Assembly (NCBI GenBank): GCA_013288655.1
Contig: JABDBK010000001.1
Coordinates: 1 to 64,000, forward strand
From: Gammaproteobacteria bacterium
GTDB lineage: Bacteria > Pseudomonadota > Gammaproteobacteria > DSM-16500
Length of the DNA stretch: 64,000 bases
Direction of reading: 5' to 3'
Positions 55,809 to 64,000 of the stretch are shown piece after piece. The notes beneath the pieces are model-generated. The model was not told where the DNA came from, did no database searches, and was given only the letters and a program-made list of their open reading frames with translations. The position numbers and the translations under genes were made by a program. Position 1 is the stretch's first letter, and every line of letters starts with the position of its first letter.

Positions 55809-57065
55809 ATGATGCAAAATAAAATGTTTTGGTTTATCATGGCAAGCATACTCCTTGGAACATTAGGAGGATATTATTTTCCTACTGAGATGCTTTCTAT
55901 CAGTTGGATGGGTAAATTATTTATTAACTTACTCAAACTCATTGCGCTCCCACTTATTTTTTCAGCCCTCGTCAGTGCAATTACCTCAATAGGTAATGTC
56001 AAACGTTTAGGTTCTATAGGCATTTACACCATAAGCTATGTTTTATTAAGTGTTTCTTTTGCGGTAATTATAGGCTTAGTATTATTAAACATAATAAAAC
56101 CAGGCGTAGGTATGCCGCCAGAACTGATTCTTGCCAATGCTGCACCAGAACATTTAAAACCTCTGGACTTTGGATCATTTTTACTTACGATATTCCCACC
56201 CAATATCATCGCTGCTGCGGCAAAATTTGAAATCATGGCGATTGTTTTATTCAGTATAGCTTTTTCTATCGCTTGTATTTCAGTAGGCGAAACAGCAAAA
56301 CCTGTCATTCAATTTTTTGTAGGCCTCCGAAATATTTTCGTAAAAATGATCATATGGTTAATGTATCTCACACCCGTTGGATTATTTTCCTTATTAGGTA
56401 CTGCCATTGCAGAAGCGGCATTACAAGAACGATTAATGCAAAGTATAAAAGGCATGATGATTTTCATTATCGTATTCTTATTTGGATTATTTTTACAAAT
56501 ATTATGGCAATTCGCGATCATAAAATTTGTCACTCAGAAAAAAGCTAAAGAATTTACTCGCGACACATCAAATGCCATGTTAACTGCATTTATCACTTCC
56601 AGTTCTATCGCAACACTACCTGTAGCTTTAGTTGCTGCGAAAAAACAAGATATAAGTGATGAGGTGGCACGCTTTGTTTTACCCTTTGCAACCACTATCA
56701 ATCTGGCTGGAACTGCCATGTATGAAGCTGTTTCAACCTTATTTTTCTGCCAAATCCTGGGTATGGATCTTTCCATTTTTTCTCAAATTGGGATTTTCGT
56801 TACATCTATCATGGCAGGCATGGGTGCAACAGGTATTCCTGAAGGCGGTTTAGTGACGATGGTAATGGTATTACGTAGTGCTAACGTACCCACTTCTGCA
56901 ATCGCTTTACTTTTACCATTTGATCGCATTTTAGATCGCTTCAGAACAATGACCAATGTTTGGGGTGATTTAGTGTGTGCTGCAACGGTAGATCATTTCA
57001 CAAAACGTAAAGAAGTAAAATCGACTTATAAACAAAAAACATTTTTTAGAGAAAGTGCTGCATAA
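55809..57065 (+). CDS. Dicarboxylate/glutamate:cation symporter (DAACS family)
   Basis: 418 residues, about eight membrane helices plus re-entrant loops. LINLLKLIALPLIFSALVSAITSIG, AFITSSSIATLPVAL (serine-rich re-entrant loop) and FVLPFATTINLAGTAMYEAV followed by GIPEGGLVTMVMVL are the family signatures. It imports C4-dicarboxylates, glutamate or neutral amino acids such as serine with Na+ or H+; which one cannot be told. A loose hairpin follows the stop. Confidence 0.92.
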   Translation: MMQNKMFWFIMASILLGTLGGYYFPTEMLSISWMGKLFINLLKLIALPLIFSALVSAITSIGNVKRLGSIGIYTISYVLLSVSFAVIIGLVLLNIIKPGVGMPPELILANAAPEHLKPLDFGSFLLTIFPPNIIAAAAKFEIMAIVLFSIAFSIACISVGETAKPVIQFFVGLRNIFVKMIIWLMYLTPVGLFSLLGTAIAEAALQERLMQSIKGMMIFIIVFLFGLFLQILWQFAIIKFVTQKKAKEFTRDTSNAMLTAFITSSSIATLPVALVAAKKQDISDEVARFVLPFATTINLAGTAMYEAVSTLFFCQILGMDLSIFSQIGIFVTSIMAGMGATGIPEGGLVTMVMVLRSANVPTSAIALLLPFDRILDRFRTMTNVWGDLVCAATVDHFTKRKEVKSTYKQKTFFRESAA

Positions 57066-57079
57066 ACAATTCATGCGTA

Positions 57080-57110
57080 AGGTGAATGAATAAATTTTAT
57101 TTATTCACCT
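57080..57110 (+). terminator. Hairpin after the symporter gene
   Basis: AGGTGAAT pairs with ATTCACCT, and the A/T-rich interior can extend the stem. It lies 14 bases past the symporter stop. There is no clear T run after it, so it is only a possible terminator. Confidence 0.35.
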
Positions 57111-57205
57111 CTTGATTCAATACTCACACAATGTTATAACATCCATCTCTTATCGTAAATCCCCACTCCCCCTTACATACAGACATTTTATTTCTAAGGA
57201 TTTTT

Positions 57206-57607
57206 ATGCGAAAAAAAACCTATGCTGGTTTTTCACTTATTGAACTCATGATAGTCGTTGCTATCATTGGCATACTTACCGTTTTTGCTATTCCGTCTTA
57301 TAAAAATTATACCGAACGCGCACGATTTAGCGAGGTCATCATTGGCGCTGAACCGTTTAAAACAGCTATCTCTTTAGCGATACAACAAGGAGCAGAGCTC
57401 AATGAACTTACGAACAACGTATATGGCATACCTCCTGAACCCTCACCTACAAAAAATATAGCAAGCATAAAAGTATCAAACGGCATTATTACCGCCACTT
57501 CAACAAAGGCTGCAGGTCATGCAACGCTTATATTGACCCCCGATCAAGAAGGAAATGTCTGGAATGTTTCAGGAAGTTGTCTCAATGCCGGCCTCTGCAA
57601 TTTCTAA
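57206..57607 (+). CDS. pilA: Type IV major pilin PilA
   Basis: 133 residues. The prepilin leader MRKKTYAG is followed by [20 protein letters not shown], so PilD should cut after Gly8 and methylate Phe. Glu5 of the mature protein is present. Two C-terminal cysteines ([11 protein letters not shown]) would form the D-region disulfide, with a small loop. It is first in the pil operon, overlapping pilB. Confidence 0.95.
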   Translation: MRKKTYAGFSLIELMIVVAIIGILTVFAIPSYKNYTERARFSEVIIGAEPFKTAISLAIQQGAELNELTNNVYGIPPEPSPTKNIASIKVSNGIITATSTKAAGHATLILTPDQEGNVWNVSGSCLNAGLCNF

Positions 57608-58748
57608 TATCAAACAGTATGAAATGTCGCTTATAGCGACGTTAGATCCCATTGATTTTGTAAATCAACTGATTGAAACAGGGATTAAACAATTGGCTTC
57701 GGATATACACATAGAACCCTATGCAAATCTGTGTCGAATTCGCTATCGGTGCGATGGTATACTCTATGATAAACTATCACTCACAACAGAGTTTGCAGTA
57801 CGTATTATTGCGCGGCTAAAAGTTCTTTCGAAACTCGATATTACAGAACATCGACTTCCTCAGGACAGCCGATTTCAATATCACACGACTGATATTCGCA
57901 TTAATTCTTGCCCTACGCTGTTTGGCGAAAAAATCGTATTACGTTTATTAAATAGCAATAAAACGGTGTTATCTATTTCATCACTTGGATTTTCTGAATC
58001 TCAAAAACAAATATTCATGCATAACATCACAAAACCGCATGGCATGATTATTGCAACAGGACCTACTAGCAGCGGCAAAACCTCGACACTTTATGCTGCA
58101 CTTAACCATCTTAATATCGCAGAAAAAAACATCACTACCATAGAAGATCCGGTTGAAATTCAAATCGCTGGCATCAATCAAATGAGTGTACAATCAAAAA
58201 TTAATTTAGAATTTTCTACGCTATTACGTGCCATTATGCGTCAAGACCCTGACATTATTATGATTGGTGAAATTCGCGACAAAGAAACGGCTTCCATTGC
58301 CATACAAGCAGCAACGACAGGTCATCTGGTCTTAACCTCACTTCATACAAATAGCGCGGCAGAAACCATTTTACGTCTTATTTCGCTAGGCATATCACCA
58401 CTACATATAGCCAACTCTGTTTCACTTATTATTGCGCAACGTTTAATTCGAAAATTATGTGATTATTGCAAACAAGCAAACATTCAAAAAAATATTTATA
58501 CGGCAAAAGGTTGTCAACATTGTTCAAGCGGTTATCTTGGCAGAACGGGTATTTTTGAGCTATTACCCATTGATGAAAAAATTGCTCCATGTATTTTAGA
58601 CGCCAATAGTATTTCCATCAAAAATACCATGAAAGAAAATGGCTATGATTTACTGTATCAATCGGCCTATCAAAAGGCGATAGAAGGCAGCGTAAGTCTG
58701 GATGAAATTCACCGAACATTAGGATCTGTTGAATATGAAGTTTGTTAA
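57585..58748 (+). CDS. pilB: Type IV pilus assembly ATPase PilB (short form)
   Basis: About 387 residues. [20 protein letters not shown] begins the N-terminal half of the motor; Walker A is [13 protein letters not shown], Walker [14 protein letters not shown], and CDYCKQ...[19 protein letters not shown] carries the four-cysteine zinc site. The N-terminal domain of about 170 residues found in most PilB proteins is absent, with the frame beginning inside pilA. AGGAAG precedes ATG 57585. It extends the pilus by ATP hydrolysis. Confidence 0.92.
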   Translation: MPASAISNIKQYEMSLIATLDPIDFVNQLIETGIKQLASDIHIEPYANLCRIRYRCDGILYDKLSLTTEFAVRIIARLKVLSKLDITEHRLPQDSRFQYHTTDIRINSCPTLFGEKIVLRLLNSNKTVLSISSLGFSESQKQIFMHNITKPHGMIIATGPTSSGKTSTLYAALNHLNIAEKNITTIEDPVEIQIAGINQMSVQSKINLEFSTLLRAIMRQDPDIIMIGEIRDKETASIAIQAATTGHLVLTSLHTNSAAETILRLISLGISPLHIANSVSLIIAQRLIRKLCDYCKQANIQKNIYTAKGCQHCSSGYLGRTGIFELLPIDEKIAPCILDANSISIKNTMKENGYDLLYQSAYQKAIEGSVSLDEIHRTLGSVEYEVC

Positions 58749-59772
58749 AAATAAAATAAAACCACTTGATATGGTCGTTTTTTTTCGTCAGTTTTCTACT
58801 CTTATTTCTTCAAACATTCCCATCATACAAAGCTTGGAACTGCTGCGCCAAACCCAACATCATGTCGTGTTAAAATCGATTCTTCTGGATTTGAAATACC
58901 ATGTAGAAAGAGGCAAGCGTCTTTCACATAGCCTTAGTAAATTTTCGAAATACTTTGATGAGATGACCTGTTTTTTATTAGCCATAGGAGAAAAATCCGG
59001 TACCTTTGATATCATGTTACAACACATTGCCAATCATAAAGAAAAATCCTATCGTTTTAATCATAAAATCAAACAAGCACTATTTTATCCTGCGATCATA
59101 AGCATCATTGCAATCCTGGTCTGTTTAATTATGTTAGTTTTTATTGTTCCTCGGTTTAATCTATTTTTTCAAGAAGCTAATGTTGCATTACCCACATTTA
59201 CTTTGGCTATCATACGTTTTTCAGAAATGTTACAGCGCTATGGTTACCTATGCTTAATTCCATTTCTTATTTTTATATTTTTTGTTAAAGAAAAACTTCA
59301 CTCACATAAATTACAGATTATTTTGCATCGTATACCTATCATTGGACGTATTTTAAAAATAGCTCGTATGATAAATTTTACTCGGTATTTATCAATCACA
59401 CTCAAAGCCGGCTTAACGATTAGCGAATCTATACCCCTGATCGCCAAAGCAAGCGGCAACTTCTCATTTGAAAAAGATCTCATGACAGTAAAACAACACA
59501 TAGAGATAGGACACAAAATACACCATGCTATGCGCAAAAACCCCAATTTTCCGCTGCTCATGGTTGAAATGATCAAAATTGGTGAAGAATCAGGCACATT
59601 AGACTATATGCTTGAAAAAATATCTATACTTTATGAAAATGAACTTGATCAATTAACAAGTTATTTAAGTGATTTATTAGAACCCTTGATTATGGTGGTT
59701 CTTGGTATTTTAATTGGCGGCTTAGTTATTGCGATGTATTTGCCGATTTTTAAGCTGGGAAGTGCCTTATAA
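58735..59772 (+). CDS. pilC: Type IV pilus platform protein PilC
   Basis: About 345 residues, two GspF-type domains and three membrane helices, e.g. KQALFYPAIISIIAILVCLIM and LLEPLIMVVLGILIGGLVIA; it ends MYLPIFKLGSAL, a typical PilC end. It is the inner-membrane platform turned by PilB. Its start overlaps pilB by 14 bases. A diverged copy of its last 90 bases lies 3.1 kb downstream, next to pilD. Confidence 0.94.
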   Translation: MKFVKNKIKPLDMVVFFRQFSTLISSNIPIIQSLELLRQTQHHVVLKSILLDLKYHVERGKRLSHSLSKFSKYFDEMTCFLLAIGEKSGTFDIMLQHIANHKEKSYRFNHKIKQALFYPAIISIIAILVCLIMLVFIVPRFNLFFQEANVALPTFTLAIIRFSEMLQRYGYLCLIPFLIFIFFVKEKLHSHKLQIILHRIPIIGRILKIARMINFTRYLSITLKAGLTISESIPLIAKASGNFSFEKDLMTVKQHIEIGHKIHHAMRKNPNFPLLMVEMIKIGEESGTLDYMLEKISILYENELDQLTSYLSDLLEPLIMVVLGILIGGLVIAMYLPIFKLGSAL

Positions 59773-59862
59773 CATCATGAATCATATCATAATTTTTAAA
59801 AAGCTAATTTTTAGTCCATGATATGTTATAATTTATCCAAACCACACAAAACGAGATAGAAA

Positions 59863-62643
59863 ATGCCCATCCAAGAGAAAATGGATCGCGATATAATCGA
59901 TTGGTCAATCATTGAACCACTTATGGTCATCTATAATTCGTTGCCTAAAGAAGATGCCATTGCTGCTCTTGCGAAACTCATCAATTTACCCATCATGGAT
60001 GAGAAAGAAAAAAATTATCCGCCTTTGTCTCCATTATTTCAAAATAAAGTTTATCAAACCAAAGAAATTCAAAGTGCGCTCAAGGCATTGAGTGAAATTA
60101 TGCATAATCCTCAACCACAAGATCGAGCGCCCTTTGAAGAAACACACAATCCGGTCCATTGGGGCAAATTTAATTTGCTTCACCAGAATGAGAATGGAGA
60201 AATCGTCTCACGTTCGGGGGCGAACATTACAGCTCGCGATGTACATGATTATATGAGATACAAATTTGCGATCGCAGCGTTCAATATCATAGCACTGCAA
60301 GAAGCTAAACAATTCATAAATGACATAAAAAAGAATGCGGACAAAAAAAATCAATATTATAAACATCTTGCCGAATGGGTTTCTGAAGATGCGATGCCAG
60401 AAGCCATGCGAGAGCTCTTCTTGTCTGACAACATTCTAAAACAAAAAATAATAACGGCGCTAAAAGATAATCTAAGTCAGAAAGATTTTCAAATATTTCT
60501 ACCATACCTCGATAAAAATGATTTAAAAAAAGCATTAGAAGAAAAAAAATTAACCACACCAGAAACAGAAACCACTCAACTTTTAATAGAGGAAAAAGAA
60601 TCAAAAACAGCAGAATCTCAATTTTTAATTAATACAAATGGCATGATTGATAATTTATTTTTATTAGGAGCTTCAGCATTTGATAGGGAAATGGAAGCTG
60701 CCATGAGTACTTTATTGAGTGGTTTCGTTTTTGATGAAGAAATATCTCGAAAGTTGACAATCTTTGAAAAGCCTCCTTATAAAGCAGTGCATGAAAAATT
60801 GCAGGAACAGCTTAAAGATCCAGGCGAGTATTTTTCGCCTGAGGTCATTTTATCTTTCGTTAAGGTAGCTGAAACACGGGAAATACTAAATTTATATGGC
60901 AATGCCATGAAAGTAAATCATGCAGATCTCTTCAATGCGTGCGAACAAATTTGTCGAGACTATGTTCACCATCTCGAGACAACTTCTGAAGAAGAACAGA
61001 TCCCTCTTACAAAAGAAAAACTGACAAAATTGAATCAAGTTTTGGAAAATGTTAAGGAATTTATAAAAGAAAAAGAATTTATTGACTGGACGAGCAATGT
61101 TTTTGCTTTATATTTTCAATCAGACCAAGCCGAACAGGATAAAATACTTGAGAAAATACTTTATTTTGTATTTGATCAAAAGAGAATACATACTCCTGAC
61201 AACTGGTTACATATCATCTATCAACACAACTTAAGTCATGCTCCGGAAGAAAAAGAGTTTATAAATATTGAACCTTATCATATCAATCGAGTATTTCTTC
61301 ATGCGCTGACCATGCCTATTGAAGATTGGACTCCCGCCTTTTATGACACGTTCGGTAGTATGCTAGATTTATTAGAGAGTTCTAACAGTGATTTGGCAGC
61401 ACGGCTTAAACGGGATTCCTATCCCCCTGAATTTATCGCCCAACTTCGTTGGTTGCAGAACTATCATGCATGTCAAGGAGAAGCTAAAGCTAACCCAGAA
61501 CCTCCTGTAGCATTTCCCATACCCGTCCTCTATTATCCAGATAATGCTAATGAATTCGCTCGTGTACTCAGATTACTTTCTCCTGAAAAAATTTCTGCTG
61601 TTATTGAAAAACTAAAAACCCGATCACCGCAAGTTTTTCGCACAGTAGAAAATTTGAAAGTTGTCCTTGGTTCTTTAAATAATAACCAACAAGATGTACT
61701 TCTTACAAACCTCAAAGATCAATTACCTGATCTCATTCAAACGATGAATAATTTCTATGAACTTCTTAGGGATCGTAATTTTACTCAAAAAAACTTCATT
61801 ATTGAAAGTATAAAAGATGTTTTGCCGTCTCTAATTATGACACCCTCTGATTTGATTGACGTTCTTAGTTATCTTAACCCTGCTCAACGAACGATAGTTT
61901 TTGAAAGCATAAAAAATGACTTGTCGCAATTCATGTTCCAATCAACAAGTGATTTTAAGAAAATACTTTCTTATCTTGCACCAAATGAAAAGATTATATT
62001 TTATGAAAAAATAAAAAATTCATTGGCAAAATTTATCAAGACACCAAACAAGTTGTTTTCCATTCTGGATGCTCTTAATCCAGAACAAAGAGCCGATTTT
62101 TTTGAAACCTTAAAAAATTATTGGCCAAAAATCATTATAAACAACCAAGTTTTGCACCACTGTCTTGAATCTTTTCGCGAACAAAAAGATGTTATCTATA
62201 CCATCTATGAGAGCTTAGAAAGCCAATGGCCAATGCTGATTACAACAAAAACGGATTTGGATTACCTTGGTAAGTTTTATGATTCCGAACAAAGAACCAG
62301 GATTGCCAATATATTGTTAATTCATAACTTAGATAATTATATGGAAGATATAGCTCGACAACTGGAAAGTATAACTCAACATATAGCTCAACAACCTCAA
62401 AGAATTAAAATGTTCTTCCATTCACAGCAAAATATACTTGAAGCGATTCTTATGCTAAAACATTCACTTAACCTTGGGGTACCTCTCGATAAAAAATACA
62501 TTGAGCCATTGTCCAAGGTAAAACTGAAAGAGCCGATAATAGAAGCGCATTTAAAAATATTTAGACCAGAGATAAAGATCAAGCAATTTTTAGAGATGAC
62601 TATGAATCCTCAGAAAATACTTCGTCATGAAGTTAAAAAGTAA
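59863..62643 (+). CDS. Giant helical-repeat protein lodged in the pil operon
   Basis: 926 residues with no recognised domain, signal or membrane segment. The C-terminal third (about 590-830) holds six or so repeats of about 34 residues of the type LSYLNPAQRTIVFESIKNDL; further units include LDALNPEQRADFFETLKNYW and LGSLNNNQQDVLLTNLKDQL. Such helical-pair arrays are known in Legionella and Coxiella effectors, which makes a host-directed role possible but unproven. It separates pilC from pilD, which are normally adjacent, and is bracketed by pilC 3' copies. A typical promoter is not obvious. Confidence 0.7.
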   Translation: MPIQEKMDRDIIDWSIIEPLMVIYNSLPKEDAIAALAKLINLPIMDEKEKNYPPLSPLFQNKVYQTKEIQSALKALSEIMHNPQPQDRAPFEETHNPVHWGKFNLLHQNENGEIVSRSGANITARDVHDYMRYKFAIAAFNIIALQEAKQFINDIKKNADKKNQYYKHLAEWVSEDAMPEAMRELFLSDNILKQKIITALKDNLSQKDFQIFLPYLDKNDLKKALEEKKLTTPETETTQLLIEEKESKTAESQFLINTNGMIDNLFLLGASAFDREMEAAMSTLLSGFVFDEEISRKLTIFEKPPYKAVHEKLQEQLKDPGEYFSPEVILSFVKVAETREILNLYGNAMKVNHADLFNACEQICRDYVHHLETTSEEEQIPLTKEKLTKLNQVLENVKEFIKEKEFIDWTSNVFALYFQSDQAEQDKILEKILYFVFDQKRIHTPDNWLHIIYQHNLSHAPEEKEFINIEPYHINRVFLHALTMPIEDWTPAFYDTFGSMLDLLESSNSDLAARLKRDSYPPEFIAQLRWLQNYHACQGEAKANPEPPVAFPIPVLYYPDNANEFARVLRLLSPEKISAVIEKLKTRSPQVFRTVENLKVVLGSLNNNQQDVLLTNLKDQLPDLIQTMNNFYELLRDRNFTQKNFIIESIKDVLPSLIMTPSDLIDVLSYLNPAQRTIVFESIKNDLSQFMFQSTSDFKKILSYLAPNEKIIFYEKIKNSLAKFIKTPNKLFSILDALNPEQRADFFETLKNYWPKIIINNQVLHHCLESFREQKDVIYTIYESLESQWPMLITTKTDLDYLGKFYDSEQRTRIANILLIHNLDNYMEDIARQLESITQHIAQQPQRIKMFFHSQQNILEAILMLKHSLNLGVPLDKKYIEPLSKVKLKEPIIEAHLKIFRPEIKIKQFLEMTMNPQKILRHEVKK

Positions 62644-62808
62644 TAACATGGCTATTTAAGTAATGGAACATTTAAAAACTTATACCAAACAATCCCAAGG
62701 TATCACCCAATCAGTTTCAGTAACAGCATATTTGCTACCAAACGCGATAATCAAGCCTTTTGAAAGGTCTCGATGTCTATAGTCATGTTGTATAAATATT
62801 TCCACCTC

Positions 62809-62837
62809 GATTTTTGATGATAGCATCATCAAAAATC
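62809..62837. repeat. Perfect 13-bp hairpin after the 926-aa gene
   Basis: GATTTTTGATGAT and ATCATCAAAAATC pair perfectly around AGC. No T run follows. It lies in the 450-base stretch between the giant gene and pilD, whose other contents are the pilC remnant and the MITE-like element. Confidence 0.6.
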
Positions 62838-62874
62838 AAGCATCATAAGCAATGTTATCAGGGAACCCTGAATG

Positions 62875-63092
62875 GAACCCTTGATTATGGTGATTCTTGG
62901 TGTTTTAATAAGTATATTAGGTAGTGCTTCAAAAGTGTGGCCTCCTTCCCCCGGCCCCTTCCTCCAAAAAAAGCATTTGGAAGAAGGGGTGACTAGAAGC
63001 TACAGCATCATGAAAACTTATAATCAACACTTTTGAAGTACTACCGTATATTACAATGTATTTATCAATCTTTAAGCTAGGAACTGCGTCAC
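62875..63092 (+). pseudogene. Decayed copy of the pilC 3' end, split by a MITE-like element
   Basis: 62875-62895 matches pilC 59680-59700 in 20 of 21 bases (GAACCCTTGATTATGGTG), then CTTGGTGTTTTAAT, and after the inserted element the match resumes with ATGTATTTATCAATCTTTAAGCTAGGAACTGCG against ATGTATTTGCCGATTTTTAAGCTGGGAAGTGCC, written here as similar segments and not one string. pilD follows at once, as expected for an ancestral pilC-pilD junction. It encodes no working protein. Confidence 0.85.
62920..63045. mobile_element. 126-bp MITE-like element with 8-bp target duplication
   Basis: Terminal inverted repeats GGTAGTGCTTCAAAAGTGT (62920-62938) and its complement with one mismatch (63027-63045). 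Direct repeats GTATATTA lie immediately outside both ends (62912-62919, 63046-63053). The inside is non-coding and has its own hairpin (CCCCTTCCTCCAAA with TTTGGAAGAAGGGG). An 8-bp duplication fits several transposase families; the element must rely on one encoded elsewhere. Confidence 0.85.
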
Positions 63093-63093
63093 A

Positions 63094-63960
63094 ATGGATA
63101 TCATTAATTTTATTGCTTCAAATCAAAACCTTTTTTTAGTGCTCGTTGCAGCAATATCTTTGCTCGTAGGTAGTTTTTTAAATGTTGTCATTTATCGCCT
63201 GCCGCGCATGATACAAAATGAGTGGAACCAGGAATGCAGGGCTTACCTGGGCCTTAAATCACATTCGACAGATATAGAACAGCTCAATCTATATCTTCCT
63301 CTTTCACATTGCACACACTGCAAGAAAGGTTTAAAACCATGGCACAACATTCCTGTTATTAGCTATCTTGTGCTACGAGGAAAATGCGCTTACTGCAAGA
63401 TAAAAATATCGATTCGTTACCCATTTGTTGAGTTCTTATGTTGTCTTGCATCGGTTTATGTCGCCTGGCGATTTGGTTTTACATGGCAAACATTTGGGGG
63501 ATTATTATTCACATGGATCATTATTTCACTTACTTTCATCGATCTGGATTATCATCTACTACCTGACCACTTAACTTATGCATTACTATGGCTAGGATTG
63601 TTTCTTAGTATTTATTCCGTTTTCTCGGGAAGTCATGACGCAATCATTGGAGCAATCGTTGGATATCTCATTTTTTTTATAACACAGCTTTTATTTAAGC
63701 TTGTCACAGGAAAAATAGGCATGGGACAAGGCGACTATAAATATTTAGCAGGTCTCGGCGCATTTCTTGGTTGGCAACAACTACCTATTATTATACTGTT
63801 GGCATCTGTGATTGGTATGATTTTTGGTATGACGCAAATGATTATTAAACGTCAATATAAAAGCGTACCTATGCCATTCGGGCCTTATCTCACTATTGCA
63901 GGTTGGATAAGTTTAATCTGGGGCAATGAAATTTTGCAAATCTATATGAACCAACTGTGA
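63094..63960 (+). CDS. pilD: Prepilin peptidase / methyltransferase PilD
   Basis: 288 residues. The cytoplasmic zinc site is HCTHCKK with CAYCKIKISIRYPFVE; the catalytic aspartates lie in FIDLDYHLLPDHLTY and GQGDYKYLAGLGAFLGW. Eight membrane helices. It cuts the leader of PilA-like proteins and N-methylates the new end. Full length, in the expected pil order before coaE. Confidence 0.95.
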   Translation: MDIINFIASNQNLFLVLVAAISLLVGSFLNVVIYRLPRMIQNEWNQECRAYLGLKSHSTDIEQLNLYLPLSHCTHCKKGLKPWHNIPVISYLVLRGKCAYCKIKISIRYPFVEFLCCLASVYVAWRFGFTWQTFGGLLFTWIIISLTFIDLDYHLLPDHLTYALLWLGLFLSIYSVFSGSHDAIIGAIVGYLIFFITQLLFKLVTGKIGMGQGDYKYLAGLGAFLGWQQLPIIILLASVIGMIFGMTQMIIKRQYKSVPMPFGPYLTIAGWISLIWGNEILQIYMNQL

Positions 63961-63972
63961 TGTTATAATATT

Positions 63973-64000
63973 ATGCTTATCATTGGATTAACTGGCGGAA
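63973..64000 (+). CDS. coaE: Dephospho-CoA kinase, start only
   Basis: The last 28 bases encode MLIIGLTGG, the start of the P-loop of dephospho-CoA kinase, 12 bases after pilD. pilD-coaE is the normal gammaproteobacterial order. The rest of the gene lies beyond the window. Confidence 0.8.

Noticed and set aside
1..64000. CRISPR array or prophage
   Set aside because: No regularly spaced repeats of CRISPR type, cas genes, integrase or phage structural genes were seen.

Overview
The window reads as a continuous, AT-rich chromosome segment from a gammaproteobacterium. The gene content (lon-clpX-clpP-tig-ppiD block, zapD-yacG, rlmD-relA, ttcA, pilABCD-coaE) is gammaproteobacterial. The mix of intact housekeeping genes with gene remnants, toxin-antitoxin pieces, long helical proteins of unknown function and Sel1-repeat proteins suggests a host-associated lineage near Legionella, Coxiella or Berkiella. 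That placement is inference from gene style; no rRNA is present to fix it.

Layout. 1-8.1 kb is accessory: a cut-off PIN toxin with its antitoxin, a flavoprotein with a helical C-terminal extension, tldD, an AAA ATPase behind a striking four-half-site inverted repeat, a lipoprotein, an orphan membrane protein and a GNAT-type toxin-antitoxin-like pair. 8.1-17.5 kb holds membrane and housekeeping genes (CvpA, a large MscS channel, AmpG-like permease, sdaA, zapD, yacG, a ThiY-like binding protein, rmuC). 18-29 kb is the protein-quality-control block (ppiD, tRNA-Asp/Val, hupB, lon, clpX, clpP, tig, tRNA-Leu, MATE pump). 29.3-38.3 kb is an accessory zone rich in decay: a 3-methyladenine glycosylase tail, a csaA head, a complete and a truncated DUF1016 nuclease, an amine oxidase beside a hybrid histidine kinase, and a DnaJ-like gene that loses its frame inside the J domain. 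38.4-38.7 kb is a tRNA cluster (Pro, Arg, His, Lys). 38.9-47 kb contains folD, a small HTH protein, a Sel1 protein, rocD, rlmD-relA and a stand-alone Hpt protein. 47-49.2 kb is a cluster of small exported proteins with duplications. 49.2-57 kb has ttcA, a cold-shock gene, an HpnK-like deacetylase, ArnT-like and ArnC-like envelope glycosyltransferases, an antitoxin that has lost its toxin, and a dicarboxylate/glutamate symporter. 57.2-64 kb is the type IV pilus operon pilA-pilB-pilC-(926-aa insert)-pilD-coaE.

How genes work together. ClpX/ClpP/Lon/trigger factor/PpiD/HU form a folding and proteolysis unit. PilA/B/C/D are the pilin, motor ATPase, platform protein and prepilin peptidase of one pilus. 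The two glycosyltransferases probably make and use an undecaprenyl-linked sugar for lipid A or another envelope glycan.

The most unusual signals are: a large helical-repeat gene lodged between pilC and pilD and bracketed by a decayed second copy of the pilC 3' end; a complete 126-bp MITE-like element with 19-bp terminal repeats and an exact 8-bp target duplication inside that copy; two other places where a short piece of a plus-strand gene recurs downstream in direct orientation beyond minus-strand or cargo genes; and a 37-bp-arm inverted repeat carrying four TGTCCG half-sites at the start of the AAA ATPase gene.
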